Part shown: positions 22,290 to 34,259 of the stretch, one piece after another | How the letters are laid out: every line of letters starts with the position of its first letter | How positions within the stretch are numbered: position 1 is the first letter of the stretch | From: Triglochin maritima | Lineage: Eukaryota; Streptophyta; Magnoliopsida; Alismatales; Juncaginaceae | Assembly: GCA_963682175.1 (NCBI GenBank) | Contig: OY821786.1 | Span: 32,791,501-32,855,500 of the forward strand | DNA length: 64,000 bases | Direction: 5' to 3' | The notes under the pieces: generated by a model | The model's database searches: none | What the model was told of the DNA's origin: nothing | What the model saw: only the letters and a program-made list of their open reading frames with translations | Position numbers and translations under genes: made by a program

Positions 22290-23300
22290 GCACTTAGCTG
22301 AGCACCCAAGAACCAAACAGATCAAGGCCTTATTGAGTAGTAGTTATTACTGGCCAAAGATGCAGAAGGACGTGGAGTTGTAAATCCAGAGAGTTGCACG
22401 TCCAGACTTGCCTCATTTGCCAGCAAGACAAACCAGAGTGAATGAAAACAAGGCGGGTTTTTGCAACCACTCCCCATCCTAGAGTAGTCTTGGGCGATGG
22501 GCATCCAGATTGGGCGCTGGACTTCATCTCCAGACTCCCACTTGGGACGGGAAGGCAACAATCATGGTGGTCGTTGATCGTGAAGTATGCAATTTTCATA
22601 GCAACGCCAAAGGTATGCCCAGTTGAAGCAGTAGCAAATCTATTCAATAGGGACGTTGTGAAACATTAAAGCATCCCCAGGGACATTGTTAGCGACATGA
22701 ATCCAAGATTCACTACGAAATTTTGGAAGTGTTTGTTTAAGTTGTTGGGGACACAACTCGCCTTCTCCAGTGTCAATCACCCCAAGACTGATGGACAATT
22801 CAAGAGGATCAATGACATTTTGGAGGAGTGCCCGATGCACTATGTTTTGGCCAACCAAAGCAACTGGGTGGATCTTATGGATGTTGTACAGTTCTGCTAC
22901 AATTTGCACAAGACTTCCACACAAACTTAAAAGCAAAATGAGGGTCATTGTCCAGCAGCATATCGGTTTGCTAAAGCAAGGTACGATCGCTCCGAGGAGG
23001 CTAGAGACTCCACACATGATGAGATGAAACGGGCCACTGACAATAGGTGGAAGACCCCTCGAGTTTGAGAAGGGGGAGAAAGTTTTACTAAATCTCACCC
23101 CCACACATCTGGAAGAATATCTTAACAAAAAATGGTCGGTCATTTAGAAGTGTGATAGGTCATTTGTCATCTTGAAAAATGTAGGCAACACTGGCTATCA
23201 TATTGAACTTCCATATATGTACAAGATACACCTCGTATTCCATGTAAGCAACCTGAGGACCAAGAGAACCCTTCAAGGTTTCCCTACCCAGACACTCCCT
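22290..23300 (+). pseudogene. Integrase remnants of gypsy element A
   Basis: The core is seen in alternating frames: WALDFISRLPLGTG (about 22510), KYAIFIATPKVCPVEAVAN, then a segment at 22697-22930 with FSSVNHPKTDGQFKRIND and WVDLMDVVQFCYNLHK. The C-terminal SH3-like part (23172-23260) reads HLVFHVSNLR-type text. These match Ty3/gypsy integrase in the right order. Confidence 0.8.
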
Positions 23301-23329
23301 AGCGTGTGCACCACCTTTAGCAAAGAAGT

Positions 23330-23515
23330 TAAGGCCATCTTGGATGGGAAGAAGCGGGCAACCAGAGGAACCAGGACATCCACTATCTCGTCAAGTAGAA
23401 GAGACTTCTATCGATCGAGAATACTTGGGAGTGGGACATCACCCTCTAACAGTACGAGGGTTTGGTTCAAGCATACTTGAAGAGTCAAACAATATATTCA
23501 TCGAGGATAACGAAC
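23330..23515 (+). pseudogene. Chromodomain at the integrase C-terminus, element A
   Basis: After EVKAILDGKK the next frame reads DIHYLVK, a stop where the conserved Trp should be (tag for tgg at about 23394), then ENTWEWDITL. This is a chromodomain core. It places A among chromoviruses, whose chromodomain is thought to steer integration to particular chromatin. Confidence 0.75.
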
Positions 23516-23533
23516 TAATGGAGTAGGGGAGAA

Positions 23534-24225
23534 TGTTACACTATTAAGGCCACCATGGTATGGATGGTTCCCCTGGACTTAACCATAGGATGGGTTCAAG
23601 CCAACGCATTAGGCTCGTGAGCACAAGCAGGGAGGCTTAAGCAAATTCAGACATCTTGTTAGGATTCGAGTGGGTCCTCATTCGGGCCAAGGGCTCGTTT
23701 GTGTCAGCCAAGCGCCAAGTTTGAATTGAATAGATTTGACAAGTTGGGTCGTTACACTTGAGGTGCAGCCAACATGCGGGACAAATAAGGCAAGCATTTG
23801 AATGCACAGATTTGGTCGGTACACATAAGGAAAGTTTTCTAGTTCCTTGGTGCAAACGGGGACTTGAAAGCCTATTGGAGGATTAGTTGTACGTGGAGAC
23901 TTATATATATGGGCGTTGAGTTGTGGGGCTGTCACTAGGGGTGTGCATCCGGTCTAGACTGGATTGGTTTGAACTAGTGACTAGATTTTTTAAATAAATA
24001 AAAAATCGGACTGGTCCGGATCGCAACCAAATTTTTCAAAAGTTCCGAACTGGAACCCGGACCGGAGCTTGCACACCCCTAGCTGTCACAACCAACCCAT
24101 TTAAGAGTTTTGTACTTTTTTATACTTGTGTAGTGAAATACAAAACGGGAATTACTCCATTCTTGTATATGTTTGAGAATACACTGAGTTGTGATATTTC
24201 GCAGGGCCAATCTTAAGGTCTTGCT
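23534..24225 (+). repeat. 3' LTR of gypsy element A (contains a hAT MITE)
   Basis: Starts tgttacacta after the purine tract gtaggggagaa. It is interrupted by the 146-bp MITE at 23936-24081 and ends gtcttgct before the target duplication ggtag. Confidence 0.75.
23936..24081. mobile_element. hAT-type MITE, 146 bp
   Basis: Terminal inverted repeats taggggtgtgca at both ends, followed internally by inverted ccggtc and ccggtcc. It is flanked by the perfect 8-bp duplication gctgtcac (23928-23935 and 24082-24089). The element has no coding capacity and must be moved by a hAT transposase in trans. Confidence 0.93.
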
Positions 24226-24289
24226 GGTAGCTTGGGAGGTTTAACTAGAAGCTAACTGAGGTTTTAAGGTAGTTTTAAGTTCCTCACAT

Positions 24290-25227
24290 GAAACACCAGA
24301 TGTATCTTCATTGTTGGGGAGACTCGTCTCACTTTATCTAATACCTTAGACATCCCCTCATACTTCCTGATCAAGCATTTGTGCACCTTTCTGAAAGCCT
24401 AATTTTGTTGAGGTAGTAGTAGGTTTCACCATTAGTTTGTCTCCCACCTAATATTCTTTGGGCATTCTCCTCTAATCAACCCACATTTTCATTTCTTTGC
24501 AGCCTTACTGAGATAAGCTCTTCCTAACTGGGTTTGCTCACTCCATCTCCTTGGCCCTATGGTAGACTCCTGGACTTGTCCCCTTGTATGAAGACACAAG
24601 GCCTTACCGGAGTCATGGGTTGCACACCAATGACTAAATCAAAGAAACTTCTTCCTATTGCCTCACTCCTTTGGTTGTAGGAGAATCGTGTCACATCCAT
24701 CAACTTGACCCAATCCTTTGGATTACCCTCACGAAATTTCGTAGGTGGCACTCCAGCAAGGCATTGATTCTTTCTATTTGCCCATCAGTCTGGGGGTGGA
24801 AGTTAGTAGAGAAGCGTAATTCTGTCTCCATCATTTTAAACAACTCCTTCAATTACTTCCCAGTAAACCTTGAATCTTTATCACTTATTATGGATGTAGG
24901 AAACCCTAAGTACTTCACTACATGTTTGAAGAGCCTTTTTGTTTGAAGAAGATCCATTTAGAGCTGGAAGGTCCCGTACTTAGAAAAGACGGTCTACCAC
25001 CACCATTATGGATCCAACTCATTCTGATCCAACTCGTTCAAGTAACCCATTGGGCAAATGTTGATCACATTTGTCCTACTGGCACGCTAAGCAAGTCCTC
25101 ACGTAGAGCTCTAATTCTTCCCTCATCTTTGGCCAATAGTATGCTCCTATAAGCAAGGCAATGGTCTTGGCCAGGATGCCTGACAAACTTATTATCATGA
25201 CATTCCTTGATGATCTTTCTCCACAAG
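24290..25227 (-). pseudogene. Integrase remnant of gypsy element D
   Basis: On the minus strand: YYWPKMREELELYVRTCLACQ-type zinc-finger-side text (about 25076-25160), then the C-terminal core at 24557-24751 (NPKDWVKLMDVTRFSYNQ). Its left border is the insertion of element A and its right border element C. Confidence 0.75.
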
Positions 25228-25232
25228 TTATT

Positions 25233-28200
25233 TGTTTAATCGTTTTAAATACTGCAAGTGCACGACCACGTTGAAGCGATGGCAAGAACGAGACGATCCT
25301 CAGGAGGTTAGTAACACTCTGGTTTTTCAGAAATCAAGTGACAACAAAAAGGGAGAAGAATTTGTCTATGCTACACTAAACTACTAAGAAGAAAAATGAA
25401 AAGTAAAGCAACTAACGATTACTTCGAATCAAAACTAAAAGAATGTAAAACTAAGCTGGAATCAAGAAGAGAAATACCCCTTAGGGGTGGAGTGTGTTCA
25501 CACATGTAAAAGATGGTGAAGAAAGCATTCTATAATCACAAATGTAGGTAGTGTTTTCATGCATATGAAGTATTTAAAGGTTATGGCAAAACCTATCAAT
25601 CCATCAACTAACCTAGTTGATTAACATTCATATACAAAAACTGGTTATTTCAGAACTTAAACAAGCATGAGAGGTGTCTAAGATGTGTGGTAAAACTCAT
25701 CAAGTGTAGTATTCTATTCTAACAAGCAAACATACATTCACATTTATCAACTCAATCAAAATATAAATCATTCATATCCATTTTTTAATGCATGTGTGAA
25801 CATCATCTCCACCCCCAATGGAGGATGAATCTACTCACTACACATTACTCTAACAATTAAATTAAAGAAGAAAAGAAACATTCTAACTACTTTAGCCTAG
25901 AATCAAAGAAATAAAACTAAGTTAAGCATGCATAGAGAAACATTCCTCTGGCAATACGATGCATGAGGGTAGAGCGGTACGACTCGGGTAGCATCGATGA
26001 CGGAGAGGTATGAGAGCGACAACAGGAAGAACAAGTGGGTCCAGCAACTGCTCCTCCTCGCGGAAGTTAGCAGCCATTGAACCCGAACTATGTGCGACAC
26101 GAGAGGAGGGAGACATCGAGAAATCAACTACCAAAGCAAGGTTTACGACACGCCTCGTCAAACGGCCACTCTTGTCTCGTGCCCACACAAGTAAGCACAA
26201 AGGTACACACACAAACCAAATTTTTTCTCTCTCAAAATAAAGAGTGCGTAGAGGAGAAGACAAAATGACACAGAAGAGAAAGAAGACTCAGTAGAGAAGG
26301 GAAGAAATTCTTATGCTATGGCGGGTGGGTACAAGTAGAAGCACACAAGCAAACAAGGCTCAAACAGTCCTACGGTCGTTATAGGTCCTTACAGCTAGAC
26401 GACGCCTAACTGCGAGGTCACACAGCCTCAACACGTCTCACCTTCCTACGACGAGGACCACAAATCCCAGCAAGTGAGTCAAGATCCAGAGATCTCGCCT
26501 CTCCTACTATCGACAGAGTGGGCGACGCCGATCAGGCCATGACGGTCGGGACCGGATCACTCTCCTAATGCCCCCGAAATCCTTAGGGTCAATGTCTACT
26601 TGATTTTAAAATTAGGCTCTTGATTAGTGTGGTTTTTGAGGCGAAGGAAAGGGTGATGAAATCCCCCCACCTTATCTTATATGGGACAACCCCTCCTTAG
26701 TAGCGTTTTGGAGTCCTAAATCTAGCAATCAACTCTCCAAACAAACGCTCAACTCACACTTGTTGCAATGCACTTCCAACTAACTAATGCATGTTCATAC
26801 GAAATGCATGAATGAGAGAAGGAAATGCGTACCTCATGCCAGCACTCAGCAACTGAAAGTAAAGCTAAAAGAAAAGACAATCTATGTGCCTAAGTCGAGC
26901 ACATGATGCACGACCTAAATAAGAAATAATGTCTAATCTTTTGTTTTGGGTTTTAAGGTCCAAGTTGCTTAAAGGGAGATTGATTATTAATCTGGGAACA
27001 AACTATAAGTCAAAACATGCCAAATCGAATCCCATATCACTATATCAGATAATACAGCAAGCCAAAGAAAAAACGAAGGAAACATGCCGCTAGTTGGCGG
27101 TCCAACATGCTCTGTTCCGCTCCAAATTTCTCCTGAAACAAAGAAAACTACAAAACACAAATTAAATCCACTCGAATTGTTTAAACCAGAGTCTGGACTG
27201 ACACCCCCAACAACGGCACCAAAAACTTGTTTAATCATTTTAAATACCGCAAGTGCACAGCCGCGTTGAAGCGGTGGCAAGTACGGGTCGATCCTCAGGG
27301 AGTTGAGTAGCACTCTGGTTTTTCAGAAATTAAGTGGCAACAAAAAGGGAGAAGAGTTTGTCTATGCTAATCTACACTACACTAAACTACTAAGAGGAAA
27401 AATGCAAAGTAAATCAACTAACGATTACTTCGAATCAAAACTAAAAGAATGTAAAACTAAGCTGGAATCAAGAAGAGAAAGACCCCTTAGGGGTGGAGTG
27501 TGTTCACACATGTAAAAGATGGTGAAGAAAACATTCTATAGGCACAAATGTAGGTAGTGTTTTCATGCATAGGAAGTGTCTAAAGGTTATGACAAAACCT
27601 ATCAATTCATCCACTAACGTAGTTGATTTAACATTCATATACACAAATTGGTTATTTCAGAACTTAAACAAGCATGGGAGGTGTCTAAAATGTGTGGCAA
27701 AACTCATCAAGTGTAGTATTCTATTCTAACAAGCAAACATACATTCACATTTATCAACTCAATCAAAATATAAAGCATTCATATCCATTCTTTAATGCAT
27801 GTGTAAACATCATCTCCACCCCCAAATGGGGATAGATCTACTCACTACACATTACTCTAACAATTAAAATAAAAAAGAAAAGAAACATTCTAACTACTTT
27901 AGCCTAGAATCAAAGAAATAAAACTAAGTTTAGCATGCATATAGAAACAACATAAGAACAAAACAATGGAAAAATTATTTTATTAAATGACTCACATTGA
28001 ATGTAGCATTCTTCTTCACCATAAGATTTTGCTCCAAGTCTTACTCCGAGTAGAGAAAATGTCACCAAGCAATGAGTGAATAAAATAGAAGGTGAAGAGT
28101 TCTATTTATAGTCATAGAAAAAGGTAATCCGGGACAATCTCCCGGTATGGGACTAAACAAATACCATAAATAGACTAAATACACACTAATACACGCTCCA

Positions 28201-28612
28201 CATAAATCTTAGCGGATCCGGACCAAAAGTGACCGACAATTAGCGGTCTTGGACAACCAATTAGCGGCCTACAGTGTTCGGATCGCTCTGGATTTTCTTG
28301 TGGGCTTTTCTGGAAGGCTTTGTTTGTCTTTGATGCATCTACTTCGTCTGTTGGAGCTCCGACCCGAATAGAATTGTCAAAATACTCCTATGATGGTATG
28401 AAGTATTCTTATTTTCTCATTGGTCCTTCGATCTTACGTTTAGGTCCTTCGATCTTGCATCTTAATCCTTAAGTCTCTCAACTCAGTTATTTTTCATGCT
28501 CTTCTCTTCAAACCTATTTATTTCTGAAATTCAAACATAAAACTCGTCACGTAGCATTGTTTAGGTGAAAGATAATGGATAATAAAATATAAGAATGAAA
28601 TGATGTCAATCA
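25233..28612 (-). mobile_element. Deleted tRNA-Asp-primed LTR element C (relative of B)
   Basis: Flanked by ttatt (25228-25232 and 28613-28617). The right (5') LTR is 27228-28612 (1385 bp). The left LTR keeps only about 25233-25935. The interior (25936-27227) is just the 5' leader, with no gene. It shares with element B the LTR phrase accgcaagtgcac and the leader phrase ggtgatgaaatcccc (near 26655 and 46050). The primer-site region ccccaacaacggcacca (27208-27224) is a three-mismatch version of the tRNA-Asp match in B. Everything downstream of the leader has been deleted. Confidence 0.82.
27228..28612 (-). repeat. 5' LTR of element C
   Basis: Complete LTR from tgtttaatc to gatgtcaatca on the plus strand. 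The first 700 bp repeat as 25233-25935 with scattered substitutions, so C is clearly older than B. Confidence 0.8.
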
Positions 28613-28617
28613 TTATT

Positions 28618-30420
28618 CTACCTTGGCAAAAACATCTTTCTCCCACTGGTGTGTAGAATATTATCTTCCACCCAGAATTTTATGGGTTTTCCCCTCATTT
28701 GGCCATTAGTTGCTTGGATAGTAGTCCCTCTTTAATTTCTCCCATAAGATTTTCTTGAACCTTGGAGAACGATGCTAGCTCAGCTTTCCTACTTAAGGTA
28801 TCAATTACAACATTTCCTCTCCCTGAGTTGTATTCCATTTTGTAGTCAAATTAAGCCAAGATGTCCTGCCACCAGGCTTGTTCTGGACTTAGATTCTTTT
28901 GTGATTGCAAGTAGGCACATTATCTATTCGAATCACGAAATGTGATCCCCAAAAATAATGTATTCATGTTCTTAAGCAATTGACTACCACACTCATCTCC
29001 TGACAGTATATCTTCTTTCTGTCTCATTTAACTTCCTACTATCGAAAGCTATAGGATGACATTCTTACATAAGTACACATCCAAAAGCAAGTCTGAGGCA
29101 TCAATGTATACCTCAAACTCCTTGGTAAAATCTGGTAGGACTAGGACCGACTCCTCCGTCACCTTCTTCTTTAACTATTCAAATGCTTCTTGGCACTTCT
29201 TTGTCCATTCCCACTCTATCTTCTTTTTGAGGAGCTCAATTAGGGGATTGGCTATCGCAGAATAACTATTGATGAACCTTCTATAATAATTCACAAGCCT
29301 GACGAATGACCAAACTTCCGTCACCTTGGTTGGGGCTCCCACTCTTGTATTTCTTTACTTTTGAACTATCCATCCCTAGCATTCCTTGCCGGATAGTATG
29401 ACCCAAGAAGGATATTTTCTTTTGAGCAAATGGGCACTTCTCCTTCTTAACATAACACTTATTTTCCCGGAGCACTTGGAATAGCTTTCTTACATGCTCA
29501 ACATGCTCCTTCAGGGTATTGCTATAGATGACAATAACCATTGATGAGCCTTCTATAATAACCCATACATGGTGGCATTACTATACAAGTAGGGATGAAA
29601 TATTTTGTTCATCAAGGTGCAAAATGTAGCAGGAGCATTGATTAGACCAAAATACATTACTAACCATTCAAAAGACCCATACATGGTGATGCAGTTGGTC
29701 TTTGGTTCATCCCGTTCTGCGATCCTAACTTGATAATACCCCAACCCAAGTCCATCTTGGAATTTTTACTTGGCTTGCCCGAGCCAATCGAACAAGTTTA
29801 CGATCAGGGGTATTGGATACTTGTTCTTGATGGTCACTTTGTTTAGTGCCCGATAATCAATACACATTCGTAGGCTACATATGGTGCTTTTGAGGGGAAC
29901 ATTCGCCCTGCCTCCAACAAGCTACTGAGTTGTCTTCTCAGCTCCCAACTCAGGTGGGGGCATCCGATACGCCAGGAAGGTTTTTTCTCCCTTCTTTAGC
30001 CCATTCACCAATTACATAACAGACAATGTTGGGTTTACTAGCGAGAGGTCTTTACTAGATGGTTTGTATTTTTCTCCATGATGAACATAAAGTTTGAAGA
30101 GGGGAGTAGTAGTGAGTTCACACTTTTTAAGAAGTCCAACCCCTACACTATCTTGTGATCATTCATGGGAACAAAAGAAAAGGTACCTTTCCCTTCCAAG
30201 TCCTCAGATCAACAATTGATGCATGTACCACCCTCTAGGCCTAGCTCCAGCGTTAACCGTCTTAAGCCTCCCTTTTGCCTCAGAAATAGGAAGCCCCGAT
30301 CTCCTTGCCTCCATGGGAGTCATGAAATTGTGGCTTGCCCCAGTGTCTACTAGCATTTAGGTTGGCTTACCTCCAACTTTTTCCTCGACATACAACAAGA
30401 TAGTTTCTTCATGGGTCTTT
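28618..30420 (-). pseudogene. Protease, RT and RNase H remnants of gypsy element D
   Basis: RT is clear on the minus strand: [19 protein letters not shown] with [18 protein letters not shown] (29553-29744), then ENKCYVKKEKCPFAQKKISF followed by LGHTIR (29281-29541). The aspartate-containing YSNTL segment, where functional RTs have YxDD, is mutated. RNase H-like text continues toward 28650, where element C broke the gene. Confidence 0.8.
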
Positions 30421-30499
30421 GGGGGGGCTCATACGCCCTAGGAGTTGGAAGGACCTCATATGCCATTTCTCCTTCGCTTTCTCCTTAGGTTGGCTCGCC

Positions 30500-32030
30500 A
30501 TGGACGACCCAAACTTCGGGCAATTGTTCAAATTATGAGAGCCCCAGCAAACAAAGCATCCCCCTTGCCTTCATGGTAGGGATTCTTCTTCTTTCGAAAT
30601 TTTTCCTTAGAGACTTTTTCTTTGCCATTTTCCTTTTTTTGGTCTCGCTTACCTTTACTCTATATTATTTTTGCAGCCCACATCCCTTCTTTCATATTCC
30701 ATTAATGACTCAACCATTTCAATGGCCCCATCCAAGTCTTTAACAACTCTTCTTTGTAAATTCTCTTCTTGCCCAATCTTGGAGACCATTCAAGAAATGG
30801 AACAAGTTAGCATCCTTGTCTATGCTTGGGATTTGAAGAATTATGGTGGTGAATTCTCTAATGTATTCCCGGATAGAAAATTTCTGCTTAAGTTCTACCA
30901 ACTTCTTTCTTGTTTCATAGACCACATTCATAGGATACTTAATCTTTCTTAAAACCTTGGGATTGGACAACCAAGTAAGGCTAAGTCTTAACTTTTCTTA
31001 AAAAATTTCTTAATCTTTTGAGAGTAGGAAGCTAAACGACACATAAATGAAATATTCTTATACTTACCCACCCAACTAAGGTTAATTGAAAAATCTTTTA
31101 TTTTGAGATGTCAAGATCGTGAATTAAATCCTAACAGTCTTATTCACATGTGTTGTGGAATGTTTGAGATTTAAATAGACCTAGTAATAGATAAAAAAAA
31201 TAAAAATTATGAACTCCTTTTAACACGTCTTTTATGACGCTCATAACGTCGAGAGACATGATTCTTTCAAGCTGCATGCTAATGGAACCCTTTATCAACT
31301 ATTTAATTTAATGACATGATAATTTAAGCGTTTGTTGGTTTCCCAATGCACATGACCATTGACATTCCAAGATGCATAGATGTGTGTCCCAACGCGGGAC
31401 TGGGTTGCCCCAATGTGGGTAAAAGCTTTTTAGATCTTTCTTAAAATCTTCCCACGTTTCGATTGACCTACTTAAGTTATTTTTAACATATCAATTCTAT
31501 CTTGCGTTGCCATCATAATAGAGGAGTATCTCAGAGGTAGTACGAGGCAAAACTGACATTTTGGGCTTCCTTTTGAATGTTTACTCCCTCAAAGTATTGT
31601 TCGATACTGCACAAGAAGTTGGCATCCCGTTGGCCTCCAAATTTGTTGGGATGGAGGATGTCTATCTTAGGCGACTCTCATGCTCAAAATGGTTAACTCA
31701 TACTTGAGCTCCTCTCTACTTCAATGACCTCTATCCTTTCTTGAAGCATCTCAACTGTGTGCCACAACTCAGATCTGGTCTCATCATTCACATAGTCCAA
31801 ACGTTCTTCCATGCTTACAAGTTTGGAACCCATTGTGAGCATCATATCATGACAAAGAGACAATTTCTCCTCCAAGGATTCCAAACTTCCCCCATGACCC
31901 CTTCTATGCTTGCTCTTCTTTTTCTCTCTCGCGGCAGAGCCAACATCCCTACCACGAGTGCCATCAACAACCGACCCCTTTTGGCTTTCAGTGTTCTTTT
32001 CTATGGTAACTCTTTCCCCACTGGTGAGGC
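30500..32030 (-). pseudogene. Gag remnants of gypsy element D, with a foreign block inside
   Basis: The N-terminal half (31690-32020, minus) encodes a basic then coiled-coil stretch (KKKSKHRRGHGG, MEERLDYVNDETRSELWHTV) typical of plant gypsy gag. The C-terminal half (30740-30970) reads KLVELKQKFSIREYIREF and HFLNGLQDWARREF. Between them about 31010-31490 is a repeat unrelated to gag, which also occurs at 32478-32860. Confidence 0.7.
31066..31410. repeat. Dispersed repeat, copy 1 (inside D gag)
   Basis: Shares with 32478-32840 long near-identical phrases (acccaactaaggttaattga, gaattaaatcctaacag, tgtgttgtggaatgtttgag). It lies in the same orientation, about 1.4 kb apart. No termini or target duplication could be fixed by eye. 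Confidence 0.75.
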
Positions 32031-32043
32031 TCTGATACAACTT
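32031..32043 (-). other. Primer-binding site of gypsy element D
   Basis: On the minus strand ttgtatcagagcc, a one-base variant of the tRNA-iMet site, adjoining the 5' LTR. Confidence 0.7.
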
Positions 32044-32414
32044 TGTCATGGCCCTACTCCTCAAGTACAATCGTGTCGTACAAGTTACTAACTCCATTGA
32101 GTTGCTTGGACTTGTCAGCCTCTTACTCGCCTCACTTAGTTTGAATGCCAAGCAGAACACAACACACACAAAGTGATACTTTAAGAAGAGCAATTTAAAA
32201 CGTGTTTGTATTGCTTGTGTACAAATGAGGGGTAGGAACCTTACTTATAGGGGAGGATCTCTCTTTCTAGAATCTTTGATAAACAAGTATATTCCTTGGA
32301 GTATTCCCTACATATTTCTATGGTAAGAAAATATCTATTGTCTAGAATACTTTTGAACATGTATGGGAGTAAGATATTTTTGAAGCATTCTAGAGTATCT
32401 CGCGTTCTAGAACA
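32044..32414 (-). repeat. 5' LTR of gypsy element D
   Basis: Aligns with 19187-19553. The outer end near 32414 is placed where the similarity stops (tctagaaca on plus, TGTTCTAGA on minus). Confidence 0.65.
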
Positions 32415-33459
32415 TTCCTTCCTCCTTCACAAGTAGGGGTGTTTCATCACGCTCCATTCCATCTTTCATTTGTCCTCTCTTACACACCCAACTAAGGTTA
32501 ATTGAAAAATCTCTTATCTTGAGATGTTAAGACCCTGAATTAAATCCTAACAGTATTATTTGCATGTGTTGTGGAATGTTTGAGATTTAAATAGAGCTGG
32601 GTAATAGAAAAAAATGGAAAGGAAAATGATTTATGAACTCATTTAACACGCCTTTTATGACGCTCACAATGTGAAGAGACATGATTCATTCAACTTGCAT
32701 GCAAATTGAACCATTTATCAACTATTTAATTTAATGAATGAAAATCTAGGCATACGTTGGTTTCCCAATGCACGTGGTCATTGACATTCCAAGATGTATA
32801 AATGTGTGTCTCAACGTGGGACTGAGATGGCCCAACGCGGGACTTGTATGTGTCCCAACAGTTAGCATATAATTCTCGTTCATCATCTACTATCATATTG
32901 TGCATTATGATGCAACCATCATAATTTTGTTAGCAGGTCAACATTCTATGCAAGTGATGAATGAGCAAACAATCTATCTTTAAAATTTTATGGAGAAAAT
33001 TTTGGTTGAGAAATTCTCTACGTTTGACCATGTGGATTTTTCTCAGGATTTCTTGAATCCATGTGAATTAATTCAAAGAAAGATCAAGATGATGAGATGA
33101 AAATTGAAAGTGATGAGAGCTTGTGAGATGTGTGGAGTTCATAGAAAATGTATGCTTATTTATAGGTATAGAGATGTGAAAAATGCTATTTAGTGAAAGC
33201 AAGAATATATTCTCTCGAAAAGCTAAAGTACTGCAAAAGTTAAAGTTAGAGAATAAAATCTACGGAAAAGAGAAAATCGGGAATAAGAGTTGGAAAGTTG
33301 AAGTTGTAAGAATAAAAACTCTAAAAAAATGAAAATTGAGAATGAATTTTTTAAGATATTTGAAAAAGTTGTATAAAAAAAGCAATGTGTTATACGAAAA
33401 TATAATTGTTTCCACTCAATTTTTATATAGTAATAAGGGTGTTTATCCGTAGAACATGA
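32415..33459. other. Intergenic; includes dispersed repeat copy 2 (32478-32860)
   Basis: 32478-32860 is the second copy of the repeat found at 31066. The rest is AT-rich without recognised genes. Confidence 0.6.
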
Positions 33460-34007
33460 TAGTGGTTCACATGGGTCGGGTTGAACTCCAAAATCAACCT
33501 GAATCAGACTGGTCAGGTCTGGTTGGATAGAGGTTCGGGTCGGGTCGGGTTGGTAAATCTGAAAACCGATGGTCTCGGGTTGGGTTAGGGTTGACCCAAA
33601 CTCAAAGTCAACCTGAACCCAAAGTTTTTTTTAAATGTAGAGTTATGGTAGTCTTGCATATTCATCATCATTATTCAGCCTTTGTTATATTCATCATCAT
33701 TATAATAAGTTTTTTTTAAATGTAAAGTTATGGTAGTCCTGCTAAAAACACTTTTCGATCCTTATAAGTATTATATTTTGGATCCTAATGATTTAAAATC
33801 CAATGTTATAATTATTCATTCTTAAATAATAAAAAATTCTGGTCCAACCCAATCCGATCAAACCCAAGCCAATTCGAAAATTGGGGTCGGGTTGGATTGA
33901 ACCTGAATCAGATCGGGTTCAGGTTCAGTTTTTTCCAAACCTCAATTTTTCGGGTAGGGTCGGGTTCTTGCCTAAACCAGACCCAACCTAACCCGTGTGC
34001 ACCCCTA
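33460..34007. mobile_element. hAT-type MITE, 548 bp, with cgggt-rich arms
   Basis: Left end tagtggttcacatgggtcgg and reverse-complemented right end taggggtgtgcacacgggtt form imperfect TIRs. Flanks gaacatga (33452-33459) and gagcacga (34008-34015) match at 6 of 8, a decayed 8-bp duplication. The arms are rich in gggtcgggtt and its complement. No coding capacity. Confidence 0.75.
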
Positions 34008-34259
34008 GAGCACGAGGAGATAAGAATTATGGTTGGTTTTTTTAATTTTATTACTTTTATTTTTCAGATATCTTCATTTTAAAATAATACAATAATTTCT
34101 GAATTAAAATCAATACAAAATATAACTGAGTTCCACCACTGTTAAAATACAAAAAAACTATTAAAATAATCCACCCACCGGTCGATCGTCTGAAGAATGA
34201 GGTGGGATATAGATTTTTAAATCCACGATCCCACAAGATCCTACAAATGAGCACCTGTT

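Larger units (their letters stand above)
19697..24225 (+). mobile_element. Ty3/gypsy chromovirus A, degenerate, nested in D
   Basis: 5' LTR 19697-20132, primer site 20146-20158, gag-protease-RT-RNase H-integrase-chromodomain in order, purine tract near 23522-23533 and 3' LTR 23534-24225. The bases ggtag flank it on both sides (19692-19696 and 24226-24230), a good 5-bp target duplication. LTRs differ by many substitutions, indels and a MITE, so the insertion is old. No frame is long enough for a working protein. Confidence 0.8.
19187..32414 (-). mobile_element. Ty3/gypsy chromodomain element D, multiply interrupted
   Basis: Minus-strand element with LTRs of about 370 bp at 32044-32414 (5') and 19187-19553 (3'). 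They share ctccattgagttgctt-like, cttgcctcacttagttt, ctctttctagaatcttt and aagatatttttgaag. Domain order in minus orientation is gag (about 32030-30500), protease/RT (about 30400-29200), RNase H, integrase (25227-24290) and chromodomain remnant (19690-19556). Three foreign blocks split it: a repeat at about 31010-31490, element C (25233-28612) and element A (19697-24225). All coding parts are frameshifted. Confidence 0.75.
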
